Assembly (NCBI RefSeq): GCF_047675955.1
Contig: NC_132909.1
Location: forward strand, 45,063,931 to 45,127,930
Origin: Chlorocebus sabaeus
Lineage: Eukaryota > Chordata > Mammalia > Primates > Cercopithecidae
Length of the DNA: 64,000 nucleotides
Direction of reading: 5' to 3'
The translations under genes were made by a program, and so were the position numbers. The notes beneath the pieces were generated by a model. It ran no database searches. It worked only from the letters and a program-made list of their open reading frames with translations, and was not told the DNA's origin. Below, piece by piece: positions 1 to 9,412 of the stretch; within the stretch, counting starts at the first letter, position 1; every line of letters starts with the position of its first letter.

Positions 1-85
1 AGGTTGTGGTGAGCCGAAATTGGGCCACTGCACTCTAGCCTGGGCAACAGAGCGAGACTCCGTCTCAACAACAACAAAATAAACA
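1..85 (+). mobile_element. Alu 3' end
   Basis: Ends in 'gagactccgtctc' and an interrupted A-tail. The rest is left of the window. Confidence 0.9.
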
Positions 86-194
86 CCTAGAAGAACCTGT
101 GGACCTGGGTCAGCAGGTTGGAAACGGGGGCCGGATCACAGCGTTTCTCTGTCTCAGCACTGCTGACATCTGGGGCTGGCTCGTTCTTTGCTGT

Positions 195-350
195 GGGGGC
201 GTCCTGTGCATTCTAGGGTGTCAGCATCTCTGGCCTCCACCTTCTAGATGCCAGCAACACGCCCTCTCCCCGAGTTATGACAACTAAACACATCTCCAGG
301 TGTTGCCAAGCGTCCTCAGGGGCAGAGTGGCTCCATGGTGAGAATGACCA
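195..350 (-). mobile_element. MER5A-type hAT (Charlie) DNA-transposon remnant
   Basis: In reverse it reads the MER5A signature: 'tgtgcattctaggg', 'ctagatgccag', 'gttatgacaactaaa' and 'tctccaggtgttgcc'. It lies in the CCDC124 intron. Confidence 0.75.
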
Positions 351-514
351 TCTAGCCCAACCCTGGCATTACTCAAAGGAGAAAAACGTCCACAGAGAGC
401 AATGACAGCCTCACTGTCCACAAACAAGCAAGACCATGCCACCCCAGGGCCTTTGCACACACTATTTCCTCTGCCTCCCTCCCCTCTGTCATTTCCAGTG
501 CCTCTGGTGTTTTG

Positions 515-1108
515 CTTTTTGTTTTCTGAGTCAGTGTCTCACTCTGTTGCCCAGATTGGAGTGCAATGGCACGATCTCAGCTCACTGCAACCTCCGCCTC
601 CCGGGTTCAAGCAATTCTCCTGCCTCAGCCTCCCAAGTAGCTGGGATTACAGGAGCGTGCCACCACACCCAGCTAACTTTTGCATTTTGAGTAGAGTCAG
701 GGTTTCACCATGTTGGCCAGACTGGTCTTAAATTCCTGACCTCAGGTGATCCGCCCACCTCGGCCTCCCAAAGTGCTGGGATTACAGGCATAAGGCACAG
801 CACCCCACCTCTTTTTTTTTTTTTTGAAATGGAATCTCGCTCTGTTGCCCATGCTGGAATGCAGCAGGGAGATCTCGGCTCACTGCAAACCTGCGCCTCC
901 CAGTTCAAGCAATTCTCCTGCCTCAGCCTCCAGAGTAGCTGGGACTATAAGTGTGCACCACCATGCAGTTAATTTTTGTATTTTTAGTAGAGACGGGGTT
1001 TCACCATGTTGGCCAGGCTGGTCTTGAACTCCTGACCTCAGGTGATCTGCCCACCTTGGCCTCCCAAAGTGCTGGGATGACAGGCGTGAGCCACTGTGCC
1101 CAGTCCCT
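515..1108 (-). mobile_element. Two tandem Alus, CCDC124 intron
   Basis: 515-805 and 811-1,108, both reverse, each with 'cctcccaaagtgctgggat'. Confidence 0.93.
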
Positions 1109-1224
1109 CCTGGCCTTTCAGACCAAAGCTCAGAGGGGTCTCTTGCTATTCACCCACATTGACATAAGCACCACTGGCCTCGGCCACAGGGCACACGGGC
1201 CGCGGGGACTTGGGGCACACGCAC

Positions 1225-1394
1225 CTTGCGCTGCTCCTTCCTCATGACGTGTTTGTCGTTGTCCTTCCAGTAGGCATCCTCCAGCTCCTTCTGCTTCTTA
1301 GCATCAGCGGCCGCCTTGGCCTCTGCCCTCCGTGCCCGGGCCGCTGCCGACTTGGTGTTCTCACCCTGGAACTTCTTGGGCATCCCTCAGCAGG
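1225..1394 (-). CDS. CCDC124: CCDC124 first coding exon (residues 1-53)
   Basis: CCDC124 is a small, highly charged coiled-coil protein (about 223 residues in human). It binds ribosomes, including idle 80S ribosomes, through its basic N-terminus, and has also been reported at the centrosome and midbody. The exon opens after an AG acceptor (1,395-1,396 on the plus strand, preceded by TTCCCAC). It has 11 bases of 5' UTR, then ATG at 1,383-1,381. It codes 53 residues that begin MPKKFQGENTKS, pass through an Ala/Arg/Lys-rich helix, and end in MRKEQRK just before a GTGCGT donor at 1,224. Codon 42 reads Asn where I recall Asp in human. The open frame beyond 1,225 into 'VRVPQVP' is intron read-through. 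Splicing phase is 0. Confidence 0.93.
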
Positions 1395-1597
1395 CTGTGG
1401 GAAGAGGATGGGGGCAGGGGAGCAGGGGCTGGTGGGGACATCGGCACTCAGCACCCCCAGACTCACACCTGGGCAGCCAGGACCCTCTTGGGGCCTCCAT
1501 GGCCTTCTCTGTATAAAACAAGGGCTTTGGACTTAGCGCTCTCCTTGTAAAAGTTTATTAAGGCAAAATTCACATCATGACACCAAATGAGATCATT

Positions 1598-2683
1598 TGG
1601 GCCGGGTCTAGTGGCTCACACCGGTAATCCCAGCACTTTGGAAGGCCGAGGCAAGCGGATCACTTGCGGTCAGGAGTTCAAGACTAGCCTGGCCAACACA
1701 GCAACACCCCATCTCCACTAAAACTACAAAAATTAGCTGGGCATGGTGGTGTGCACCTGTATTCCCAGCCAGTCAGGAGGCTGAGGCAGGAGAATAGCTT
1801 GAACCCAGGAGGTGGAGGTTGAAGTGAGCCAAGATCATGCCACTGCACTCCAGCCTGGGCGCTAGAACGAGACTCCGTCTCAATGAAAGGAAAAAGAACC
1901 AATTTAAAGGTGTACAATTCAGGCCGGGCGCGGTGCCTCACGCCTGTAATCCCAGCACTTTGGGAGGCCAAGGTGGGCAGATTACCTGAGGTCAGGAGTT
2001 CAAAACCAGCCTGGTCAACAGGGTGAAACCCCGTGTCAACTAAAAATAAAAAAATTAGCTGGGTGTGATGGTGGGCACCTTTTTTTTTTTTTTTTTTGAG
2101 ATGGAGTCTCGCTCTGTCGCCCAGGCTGCAGTGCAGTGGCCGGATCTCAGCTCACTGCAAGCTCCGCCTCCCGGGTTTACGCCATTCTCCTGCCTCAGCC
2201 TCCCGAGTAGCTGGGACTACAGGCGCCCGCCACCTCGCCCGGCTAGTTTTTTGTATTTTTTAGTAGAGATGGGGTTTCACCGGGTTAGCCAGGATGGTCT
2301 CGATCTCCTGACCTCATGATCCGCCCATCTCGGCCTCCCAAAGTGCTGGGATTACAGATGGTGGGCACCTTTAATCCCAGCTACTTGGGAGGCTGAGGCA
2401 GGAGAATTGCTTGAACCTGAGAAGCAGAGGCTGCAGTGAGCCGAGATCGTGCAACTGCACTCCAGCCTGAGTGGCAGAATGAGACTGCCTCTCAAAAAAA
2501 TAAATAAATAAGAGCTGGGTGTGGTGGCGCATGCCTGTAATCCCAGCTACTCAGGAGGCTGAGGCAGGAGAATCACTTGAACCCAGGAGGCGGAGCTTGC
2601 AATGAGCTGAGATCACACCACTGCACTCCAGCCTGGGCAACAGAGCGAGACCCTATCTCAAAAAAAAAAAAAAAAAGGTGTAC
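1598..2683 (+). mobile_element. Alu group, CCDC124 intron 1
   Basis: Alu at 1,598-1,892; Alu at 1,922-2,510 (split by the nested AluY); and an Alu right half at 2,512-2,683. Confidence 0.9.
2081..2357 (-). mobile_element. Young AluY nested inside an older Alu
   Basis: The host Alu (1,922-2,510, plus) is interrupted. 'gatggtgggcaccttt' occurs at 2,067 and again at 2,357 as the target duplication. The insert has the cercopithecid 'ggccggatctcagctc' bases. Confidence 0.92.
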
Positions 2684-2888
2684 AATTCAGTGTTTAGGTA
2701 TATTCACAGCGTTGTACAAATACCACCTCTGTCTAGTTGCAGAACACTTGCATCCCCCCAAACGAAGTCACATCGCCATCAGCAGTCACTCCCTGTTCCT
2801 CCTCCCCTAGCCCCTGGCAACCACCAATCTGCTTTGTTTCTATGGCTTTGCCTGTTCTGGACATTTCAGTCCATATCAACGGAATCAT

Positions 2889-3190
2889 AGGCTGGGTGCG
2901 ATAGCTCACGTTTGTAATCCCCATGCTTTGGGAGGCTGAGGCAGGAGGATTGCTTGAGGCCAGGAGTTCAAGACCAACCTGGGCAACATAGCAAGACTCC
3001 ATCTCTACAAAATAAAAAATAACTAGGCACAGTGGCTTGTGCCTGTAGTTCCAGCTACTTAGGAGGCTGAGGTGGAAGGATCACCTGAGCGTAGGAGGCT
3101 GAGGCCACAGTGAGCTGTGACTGTGCCGCTGCACTCCAGCCTGGGCGACAGAACACAACCCCGTCTCTTAAAAGGGGGAAAAAAAAAAAA
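2889..3190 (+). mobile_element. Alu, left member of the inverted pair
   Basis: Forward Alu between 'gaatcatag' (L1) and an A-rich tail. It faces the reverse Alu at 3,300-3,592. Confidence 0.92.
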
Positions 3191-3299
3191 AGGAAACGAG
3201 GCACCAATACATGATACAATGTGGTTGAACCTCAACAACACGATGCTGAGTGAAAGAAGCCAGACACAAAAGGTCACACAGTGTGAGAGTACATTTATT

Positions 3300-3592
3300 C
3301 ATTTATTTTGGAGACAGGGCCTTACTCTGTTGCCTAGGCTGGAGTGCAGTGGCGAGATCTTGGCTTACTGCAGTCTTGACCTCCTGGGCTCAAGAGATCC
3401 TACCACCTGAGCCTCCTAAGTAGCTGGGACTATAGGTGCAGGCCACCATGCCTAGCTTTTTTTTTTTTTTTTTTTTTTAGGCAGGGTCTATGTTGCCCGG
3501 GCTGGCCTTGAACTCCTGGGCTCAAGTGATCCTCCTGCCTGGGCCTTCCAAGGTGCTGGGATTACAGGCCTGAGCCGCTGCGCCTGGCCCTT
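3300..3592 (-). mobile_element. Alu, right member of the inverted pair
   Basis: Reverse Alu with an internal T18 run at 3,458-3,478, followed by L1 sequence. Confidence 0.92.
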
Positions 3593-3696
3593 CTTTCCTT
3601 TTTATGGCTGAATACTCCTCCACTGCATGGATACGCCACATTTTGTTTATCCATTTGTCCACAGCTAGACATCTGGGCTATTTCTACAGTGGGGCT

Positions 3697-3993
3697 CTTT
3701 TTTTGTTTGTTTTGAGACGGAGTTTTGCTCTTTCACCCAGGCTGGAGTGCAGTGGCGCAATCTCTGCCCACTGCAACCTCCACCTCCCGGGTTCAACCAA
3801 TTCTCCTGCTTCAGCCTTCCGAGTAGCTGGGATTACAGGTGCCCGCCACCACGCCTGGCTAATTTTTGTATTTTTACAGAGATGGGGTTTCATCATGTTG
3901 GCCAGGTTGGTCTCGAACTCCTGACTTCAGGTGATCCACCTGCCTTGGCCTCCCAAAGTGCTAGGATTACAGATGTGAGCCACCGCGCCTGGC
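3697..3993 (-). mobile_element. Alu
   Basis: Full-length reverse Alu in CCDC124 intron 1. Confidence 0.93.
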
Positions 3994-4533
3994 CCCATCA
4001 GGTCTCTTGCAAGTCATGCTTCTGTGACCATGTGGCAGTCTGCCCCCGGGAGACTTCAGTCCCCAAATTTCCTAGAGCTGGGTGAACAATAAAGCCACCA
4101 TAAATTGCCCCTGATGGCTTGGGGCCTGCACCGCTGGGAGATGTTATAACAATCCTAAAGCTTCAGGCCCCTGGGCACCTGGTCCCTATCTGGTGTGAGG
4201 CCCACGTGAGAAGCCAGGGAATGACAAGGCACACACAAATGGTAGGCACCACCGTTCACCAAATGTCTGGCCCTTGGTGAAGTGCTTTACAAGGACCAAA
4301 ACAATGGAATGTCCCCAAAACCTTAAACATGGGGACTGTCATTTATCCCCATTCTAAAGAGGGGAAGCCGAGGTCTCTGGCCAGGACACGCAGGGCTGAG
4401 CCTGGAGCCTTATCTCAAAAGTCTGTTTTCAGGTGAAGTGGGGGAAGGCCACCAGCTGAGAAATTAATAGCACTCCACCAGGGTGCTGAGGATGCCAGCG
4501 CTGTGCCATCCAGGGCATGAGACTCAGCACTCT
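3994..4533. other. CCDC124 intron 1: MIR-like and unclassified sequence
   Basis: No gene is seen. 4,260-4,400 resembles a MIR element ('gtgctttacaaggacc', 'tttatccccattctaaagag'). The part at 4,000-4,200 contains an AATAAA (4,089) and is not recognised. Confidence 0.5.
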
Positions 4534-4826
4534 TATTTTATTTTCAGACGGAGTCTTGCTCTGTCACCCAGGCTGGAGTGCAGTGGTATGATCTCAGCTC
4601 ACTGCAACCTCCACCTCCTGGGTTCAAGTGATTCTCCTGCCTCTGCCTCCCCTGTAGCAGGGACTACAGGCATGTGCCACCATGCCTATCTGATTTTTGT
4701 ATTTTTAGTAGAGATAGGGTTTCACCATGTCGGCCAGGCTAGTCTCAAAGTCTTGACCTCAAGTGACCCGCTTGCCTCGGCCTTCCAAAGAGCTGGATTA
4801 CAGGCATAAGCCACAGTGCCTGGCAA
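4534..4826 (-). mobile_element. Alu
   Basis: Full-length reverse Alu in CCDC124 intron 1. Confidence 0.93.
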
Positions 4827-5479
4827 TTTCTGCTGTTTAATCCACCCAGTCTGTGGTATTAGTTATGACAGTCCAAGCTGACAAATACACTCTTCTGTGT
4901 GTGGTAAACACTCATTCACACACACCACGTCACTCAACAAATATGTACTGGGCACCTAATACGTGTGCGATGCTGGGGAAAGAGGTGGCACAAATGAGCT
5001 TTCTGCCTGCATGGGACTCCCAGACAAGAGCCACCACATGCAGTCAGAGTCCTAACAAGGGCACACAGGGCGCTGGGGAAGCCCAGAGAGGGCTTCTGAC
5101 CCAGCCTGGGTCAAAGGGCTTCCTAGAGGAGACATCTAAGGAAAAGTCTCAATGAGTGGGGGAGATCCCAGCCTGCACGGGGGATGCAGGAGATAGGCTG
5201 GAAAAAAGGGGCGATTTGTATTCCAGGGAGATGGGAAGGTGTGGAGGGCGTTAGACCCGGGAGGCCCAATCTGTGGGTCACACAAGCCCTCTGGGGTTGT
5301 TGAGGAGGTGGACTCCCCAGATGGCAGGAGCTGGGAGCCCAGGCGGGACCCAGGGAGTGGCTCAAGCTGGGTGAGGGGCACACTTAGGAGATCCACGGGG
5401 ATCAAGACCCCACGGATGTGAAGGTAAAAGAACAGAATACGAAGATCAACAATGCCTCCTCCAAGCAGCCCTCCCGGCT
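4827..5479. other. CCDC124 intron 1: MLT1/L2 scraps and unique sequence
   Basis: An MLT1-like scrap (4,826-4,885) is followed by L2/MIR-like 'caacaaatatgtactgggcacc'. Unique, moderately GC-rich sequence then runs up to the CpG island. Overlapping open frames here on both strands have no family resemblance. Confidence 0.45.
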
Positions 5480-5819
5480 ATCCCTTCTGAGGTTCCCCAC
5501 CACTAATCCCCCTACAAGAGGCCGGGGTCGTCCGCACCCAACTCTGTCCCTCTCGAGACCGGAAGCTGCCCTGGGACAGTCCGGGACCAGGGGGCCTCGA
5601 ACACTACGCTGTCGCGTCGGGCTTCAGTCGTCTGGTCTGGAAATGGGCATCGCCCCCAATTAGGTGTGGTTCAGACTGGATGCCGGAAGTGCTCCCGCCT
5701 CCCAGCATCCCTCCTCCAGCCTTCCCAGGGGATGGTCCCAGGCCAAGCAGCCCCCGCCCCGCGCCTTTGCCCCCCGAACCCAGGTTCCGCTCGCGCCACA
5801 GGCGCTCGTACCTCCTTAC

Positions 5820-5925
5820 CCCAGCGCCGGCCCGGTCGCGCCTCCGTGACGTCACCGCGGGGCCTGCGCGCTGAGCTCCTGGCGGCGCGCGCTCATTGCG
5901 CCTCCGTACTGCCACCATCTTGGTA
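5820..5925 (-). other. CCDC124: Probable non-coding exon 1 of CCDC124
   Basis: On the minus strand the CpG island carries a palindromic CRE (TGACGTCA, 5,847-5,854), followed 28 bases downstream by a good donor, GTAAGG, at 5,819-5,814. An alternative donor, GTACGA, lies at 5,811-5,806. A YY1-like CCAAGATGG lies at 5,923-5,915. This fits a 5' UTR exon ending at about 5,820, spliced to the acceptor at 1,395. Both the start and the exact donor are inferred. Confidence 0.4.
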
Positions 5926-6096
5926 AAGGAAAGGATGGCTGGGCCTCGAACCCAAGCCAGGGTAGTCAGCCACTTCTTTGTCTCTTCAAAAAGAGGACAC
6001 TTAATATGCCCTCATTCCCTACGCTCGCTTTATATATTGACGAACCAGGAGGGGCCGCAGAGGCGAAAATCTAGAACATTGCCTTTACCAAGATGG
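5915..6096. repeat. Perfect 15-base inverted repeat carrying YY1-type sites
   Basis: CCATCTTGGTAAAGG at 5,915-5,929 is the exact reverse complement of CCTTTACCAAGATGG at 6,082-6,096. The arms are 152 bases apart and lie on either side of the TATA-like sequence at 6,028-6,036. Each arm contains the AAGATGG core of a YY1 site. Confidence 0.85.
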
Positions 6097-6432
6097 CCGA
6101 TGCCCGGACGAAAGATGGCAGCTGCGACTACACACGTGGACTGGCGGTTTCAGCCAGGAGCTGCCCGGCCGCCAGAGCGCGCCCGCGGTCCGTGAGGGGA
6201 GGTGGACCCGACGACAGAGCCCTGTGGAAGCCTCTCCGTAGCTCTTTGCAATCCCTTAGCACTTTAAAATTGCTTTGCTAGTCCTGAGTTTCTGCGACCC
6301 ACTTGTGACTCTGGGGTGGAGCTGGGAGAGGGGAGACAAGATAAATGGGGCAGAGAAATTAACACACACCAAGCAGGCCAGGTAGAGAAACTGAAGTTCA
6401 GAGAGACCAGGAATTGAGTTTGGCCAAAATGT

Positions 6433-6468
6433 AACCGCGAGTAGGCTCATAACCGCGAGTAGGCTCAA
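6433..6468. repeat. 18-base tandem duplication, CpG-bearing
   Basis: The unit aaccgcgagtaggctca plus one base occurs twice in a row (6,433-6,450 and 6,451-6,468) at the left edge of the LTR-like sequence. It may be part of the LTR's U5 or a local slippage event. Confidence 0.85.
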
Positions 6469-6933
6469 ATTCCGTCTCTTGCTCCTGTAAACTGAGGCTG
6501 GAGCCAAACCGGGAACGAAGACACAAGGCAAATGGCAGTGAGAATAGCCTTTTATTAGGGCTTGCGGGCGAGGTTCCTCAGTCCAAAGGTGTGGGCCGAG
6601 GAAGTCGCGCTGAGGAGGGAGGGTAGGGGCTTTTTATAGCCGGAGAGGTAGGGAAGCTGGTTGTGCAAACAGGGCCTGGGGGGGCTTGAAACTACTAGGG
6701 CAGGAGTTGAGTAAGGGTCATGAGGAAGGGGTCTTTGGAAACTGTCAACCGAAATTGGTGTTTACCAACTTGTGGAATGCAGGTGAGCTGCAGGTCATAG
6801 GGGAGTGTGGTTACCCAGCCAGAACTCTGACGCATGTAAGCCTGCGGGTGTGTACAAGGGTGAAGGGAGTCTTTAACAAAAGGCCTGCTACGTGGGTAAC
6901 GCCGCCATGTTGGGTCTATATTCCTGCCTAACA
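6440..6933 (-). mobile_element. ERV LTR (solo or fragment), minus orientation
   Basis: Read on the minus strand, this begins TGTTAGGC at 6,933. It has a YY1-like AACATGGCGGC at about 6,912-6,902, a TATA box (TATAAAAA, 6,638-6,631) and a polyadenylation signal (AATAAA, 6,556-6,551) about 80 bases later. That is the U3-R-U5 spacing of a class I retroviral LTR. The family is not recognised and the left (U5) edge is uncertain. It points the same way as CCDC124 and ends about 200-500 bases upstream of that gene's CpG island. No internal retroviral sequence is evident beside it. Confidence 0.6.
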
Positions 6934-7640
6934 GCTCGTGCCAGTGCCTCCCCCTGGATTGCTGACCTGCTCCCCACTTTTGCAATATTATTTATTAATT
7001 TTATTTAGAAATTAGGTTCAGTGTGCCAATTTGTTTTAGGCACTATACTTTAGATTTTGTGCATTTACTATTTCTCAGTGTCGTCATCAGTAAAAATGGC
7101 GGTATTAGGTGTCTAAGGATGGTTACACTGGATCTGACTGTGGAGAGGGAAAAGCAAATGCTTTTGGGGCAGTTTGGGTAGGAGTAGTTGACCACAGAGT
7201 CCATTTCCTAAAAGGCATCCCCACAGCGACCCCGCTGGCACCTAAATCCCAGTGCGTGATGCACCTCCCCTGCTCTAACACCTCCCCTGGGTTCCCATTG
7301 TCCCATAAGACTCCTCCCACCTCCCACCCCATCTCCTTTGCCCTCCCTCTCATCCTTCCGTTAGCTCTCAGCTCAGGTCGCATCAGCCCCATCTTACAAA
7401 TTGTCAGGCGCAGTCTTGCCTCAGGGAGTTCCCCCAGGAATTTCCCAGGTTTTTCCATGGCCAGCTCCCTCCCTTCCTTCAGGCCTTGCCCTAAATATCC
7501 CTTCCTCAGAGAGATTCTCCCAGATCCCCCCACCCCCGCCACCAGGCAAAATGGACACGTCCTTCTCCAGGCTTCTTTCTTTCTTTCTTTCTCCTTCCTT
7601 CCTTCCTTCCTTCCTTCCTTCCTCCCTCCCTCCCTCCTTT
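6934..7640. other. Intergenic unique sequence with L2-like part and CT-rich tract
   Basis: 7,250-7,560 has the flavour of a reversed L2 3' end ('ccttgccctaaatatccctt', 'gagagattctcccag'). 7,576-7,638 is a (CTTT)/(CCTT)/(CCCT) tract leading into the poly-T of an Alu. The long frames at 7,109-7,707 on both strands are accidental. Confidence 0.5.
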
Positions 7641-7948
7641 TTTTTTTTTGAGACACGGTCTTGCTCTGTCTTCCAGGCTGGAGTTCAGTGGCGCGATCTA
7701 GGCTCACTACAACCTCCGCCTCCCGGGTTCAAGCGATTCTCCTGCTCCTGCCTCAGCCTCCCAAGTAGCTGGGAATACAGGCACGTGCCACTGCGCCCGG
7801 CTAATTTTTTTTTTTTTTTTTCTTTAGTAGAGACGGGGTTTCACCCATGTGTGCCAGGCTGGTCTTGAACTCCTGACCTCAGGTGATCCAACCGCCTCAG
7901 CCTCCCAAAGTGCTGGGATTACAGGTGTGAGCCACCACAGCCGGCCCA
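7640..7948 (-). mobile_element. Alu
   Basis: Reverse Alu fused to a CT-rich tail. It has a long T run in the middle linker (7,807-7,823). Confidence 0.93.
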
Positions 7949-8527
7949 TCTTTCTTTTTTTTCTTTTGTAATATCAAGTTGCTTTAACATTTTGTGGACC
8001 TGTTTAGTTTTGGACTCCCCCATGGCTTCGATGTCCAGAGGTGAAGTTCCTGCACCTGGAACGGCGTTTGGCCCTTAGAAGAAGAGGCTCAATATAACCA
8101 TGTATTGTCAGTGTTGGGGGAGGCGTTGGAAGGTGCCAAAGGCACCTTAATTAACCTTCCACTGATAAAGAACCAGGCCTGTCACGCCTTCCCGACCAGG
8201 CTTGTCACACTTTCCTAAGTGTGAGAAGAAAGCCTCTTCCTTCATACTGACATAACTTAGGGGTGTAGATCAAGTGAATTTCAATCCAGAACAAGCCACG
8301 TCTTCGGCAAGGTGACTTCTGGTGTCTCCAAGGCACCCCGCCACGGAGTACAGTGCCCAGAACTGTACAGCTTCTATTGTTCTAACATTCCATAACTTTT
8401 AGATGTGCGCATTCTCAAGTATTGAGGTCCTACTGTGCGCCACAGCTGGTACCACACAGTAGGATGAGACAGAAAGGGCTCTGGTTGCACGGGGCTCAAA
8501 GCGGAAAATCACATGAAAGATTATTAT
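7949..8527. other. Intergenic sequence, unclassified
   Basis: There is no gene. A short imperfect direct repeat ('aggcctgtcacgccttcc' and 'aggcttgtcacactttcc') occurs at 8,175-8,215. It may derive from an old LTR. Confidence 0.4.
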
Positions 8528-9412
8528 CCTGGCTGGTCGCAGTGGCTCATGCCTGTGATCCCAACCCTTTGGAAGGCTAAGATAGGAGGATCTCTTGAGG
8601 CCAGGTGTTTGAGAGCAGCCTGGGCAACATGATGAGACCCCATCTCTATAGAAAATAAAAATATTCGCTGGCCGTGGTGGCATATTCATCCTCCCATTCA
8701 AGGGGCTCACTTGAGCCCAGAAGTTGGAGGCTGCAGTGAGCTATGATAGCGCCACTGCACTCCAGCCAGCCTGGGCAAAGGAGCCTGTCTCTTAAAAAAT
8801 AATAATAAAGGCCAGGCATAGTGGCTCACGCCTGTAACCTTAGCACTTTGGGAGGCCGAGCCGGGCAGATCACCTAAGGTCAGGAGTTCGAGACCAGCCT
8901 GACCAACATGGCGAAACCCTGTCTCTACTAAAAACACAAAAATTAGCTGGGCGTGGTGGCGCATGCCTGTAATCCCAGCTACTTGGGAGGCTGAGGCAGG
9001 AGAATCACTTGACCCCAGGAGGCAGAGGTTGCAATGAGCCAAGATCATGCCATCGCACTCCAGCCTGGGCTACAGAGCGTGACTCCATCTCAAACTAAAT
9101 AAATAATAATAATAAAGGTCAGGCATTGTAGCTCATGCCTATAATCCCAGCACTTCAGGAGGCTGAGGTGGGCAGATCACTTGAGGTCAGGAGTTCAAGA
9201 CCAGCCTGGCTAACATGGTGAAACCCCATCTAAAAATTACCCAGGCATGGTGGCATGCGCCTGTAATCCCAGCTACTTGGGAGGCTGAGGCAGGAGAATC
9301 ACTTGAACCTGGAAGGCGGAGGTTGCAGTGAGCTGAGATCATGCTACTGCACTCTAGCCTGGGTGACAGAGTAAGACTCTGTCTCAAAAGTAATAACAAT
9401 AATAATAATAAT
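8528..9412 (+). mobile_element. Three head-to-tail Alus
   Basis: 8,528-8,810, 8,811-9,110 and 9,117-9,412, all forward. The first is the most diverged. Confidence 0.92.

Larger units (their letters stand above)
1545..3690 (-). mobile_element. Old L1 3' region, reverse orientation, with an inverted middle piece
   Basis: The pieces at 1,545-1,597, 1,893-1,921 and 2,683-2,888 read, in reverse, the late 3' part of an old L1. Landmarks are 'ggtgtacaattca', 'cccctggcaaccacc' and 'ggaatcatag'. The piece at 3,592-3,690 ('tttatggctgaatac...cacattttgtttatcc') continues in the same direction. The piece between them (3,190-3,300, 'gatgctgagtgaaagaagcc') is L1 in the opposite direction. Alus fill the gaps. 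Confidence 0.75.
1..5925 (-). other. CCDC124: CCDC124 gene, 5' part (partial; continues below position 1)
   Basis: This span holds the promoter side, the probable non-coding exon 1, intron 1, the first coding exon and the start of the next intron of CCDC124. The gene runs right to left. The assignment rests on the exon at 1,225-1,394, whose 53 residues match the start of CCDC124 as I remember it. The remaining coding exons lie to the left of the window. Intron 1 (about 1,395-5,819) is filled by L1, Alu and MIR remnants. The CpG island that should be the promoter is at about 5,480-6,230. The transcription start and exon 1 edges are inferred, not seen directly. Confidence 0.85.
5480..6230. promoter_or_regulatory. 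CpG-island promoter, possibly bidirectional
   Basis: This roughly 750-base CpG-rich stretch is the only long one outside the repeats. It holds a consensus CRE at 5,847-5,854. YY1-type sites occur in both orientations: minus strand at 5,915-5,923, plus strand at 6,088-6,096 and 6,112-6,118. TATATAAAG is on the minus strand at 6,036-6,028 and overlaps a plus-strand TTTATATA. It sits upstream of the CCDC124 first coding exon in the right direction, so it is most likely that gene's promoter. The opposed motifs suggest divergent transcription towards the intergenic side. A 62-residue open frame starting at 6,093 on the plus strand overlaps a YY1 site; I do not call it a gene. Confidence 0.75.

Noticed and set aside
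515..1027. Many open frames reading like 'LSPRLECSGAISAHCNL' or 'SVAQAGVQWRDLGSLQ' on both strands throughout the window
   Set aside because: These are the standard translations of antisense Alu elements, not genes.
1210..1550. Plus-strand frames over the CCDC124 exon
   Set aside because: They are shadows of the minus-strand coding exon and have no support of their own.
5418..6281. Small frames in the CpG island as a new coding gene
   Set aside because: GC-rich DNA has few stops. The frames overlap promoter motifs and show no domain or intron structure. Divergent non-coding transcription is more plausible.
7109..7707. 180- and 194-codon frames on opposite strands
   Set aside because: Part is a CT tract and part is reversed L2-like and Alu sequence; there are no domains or splice support.
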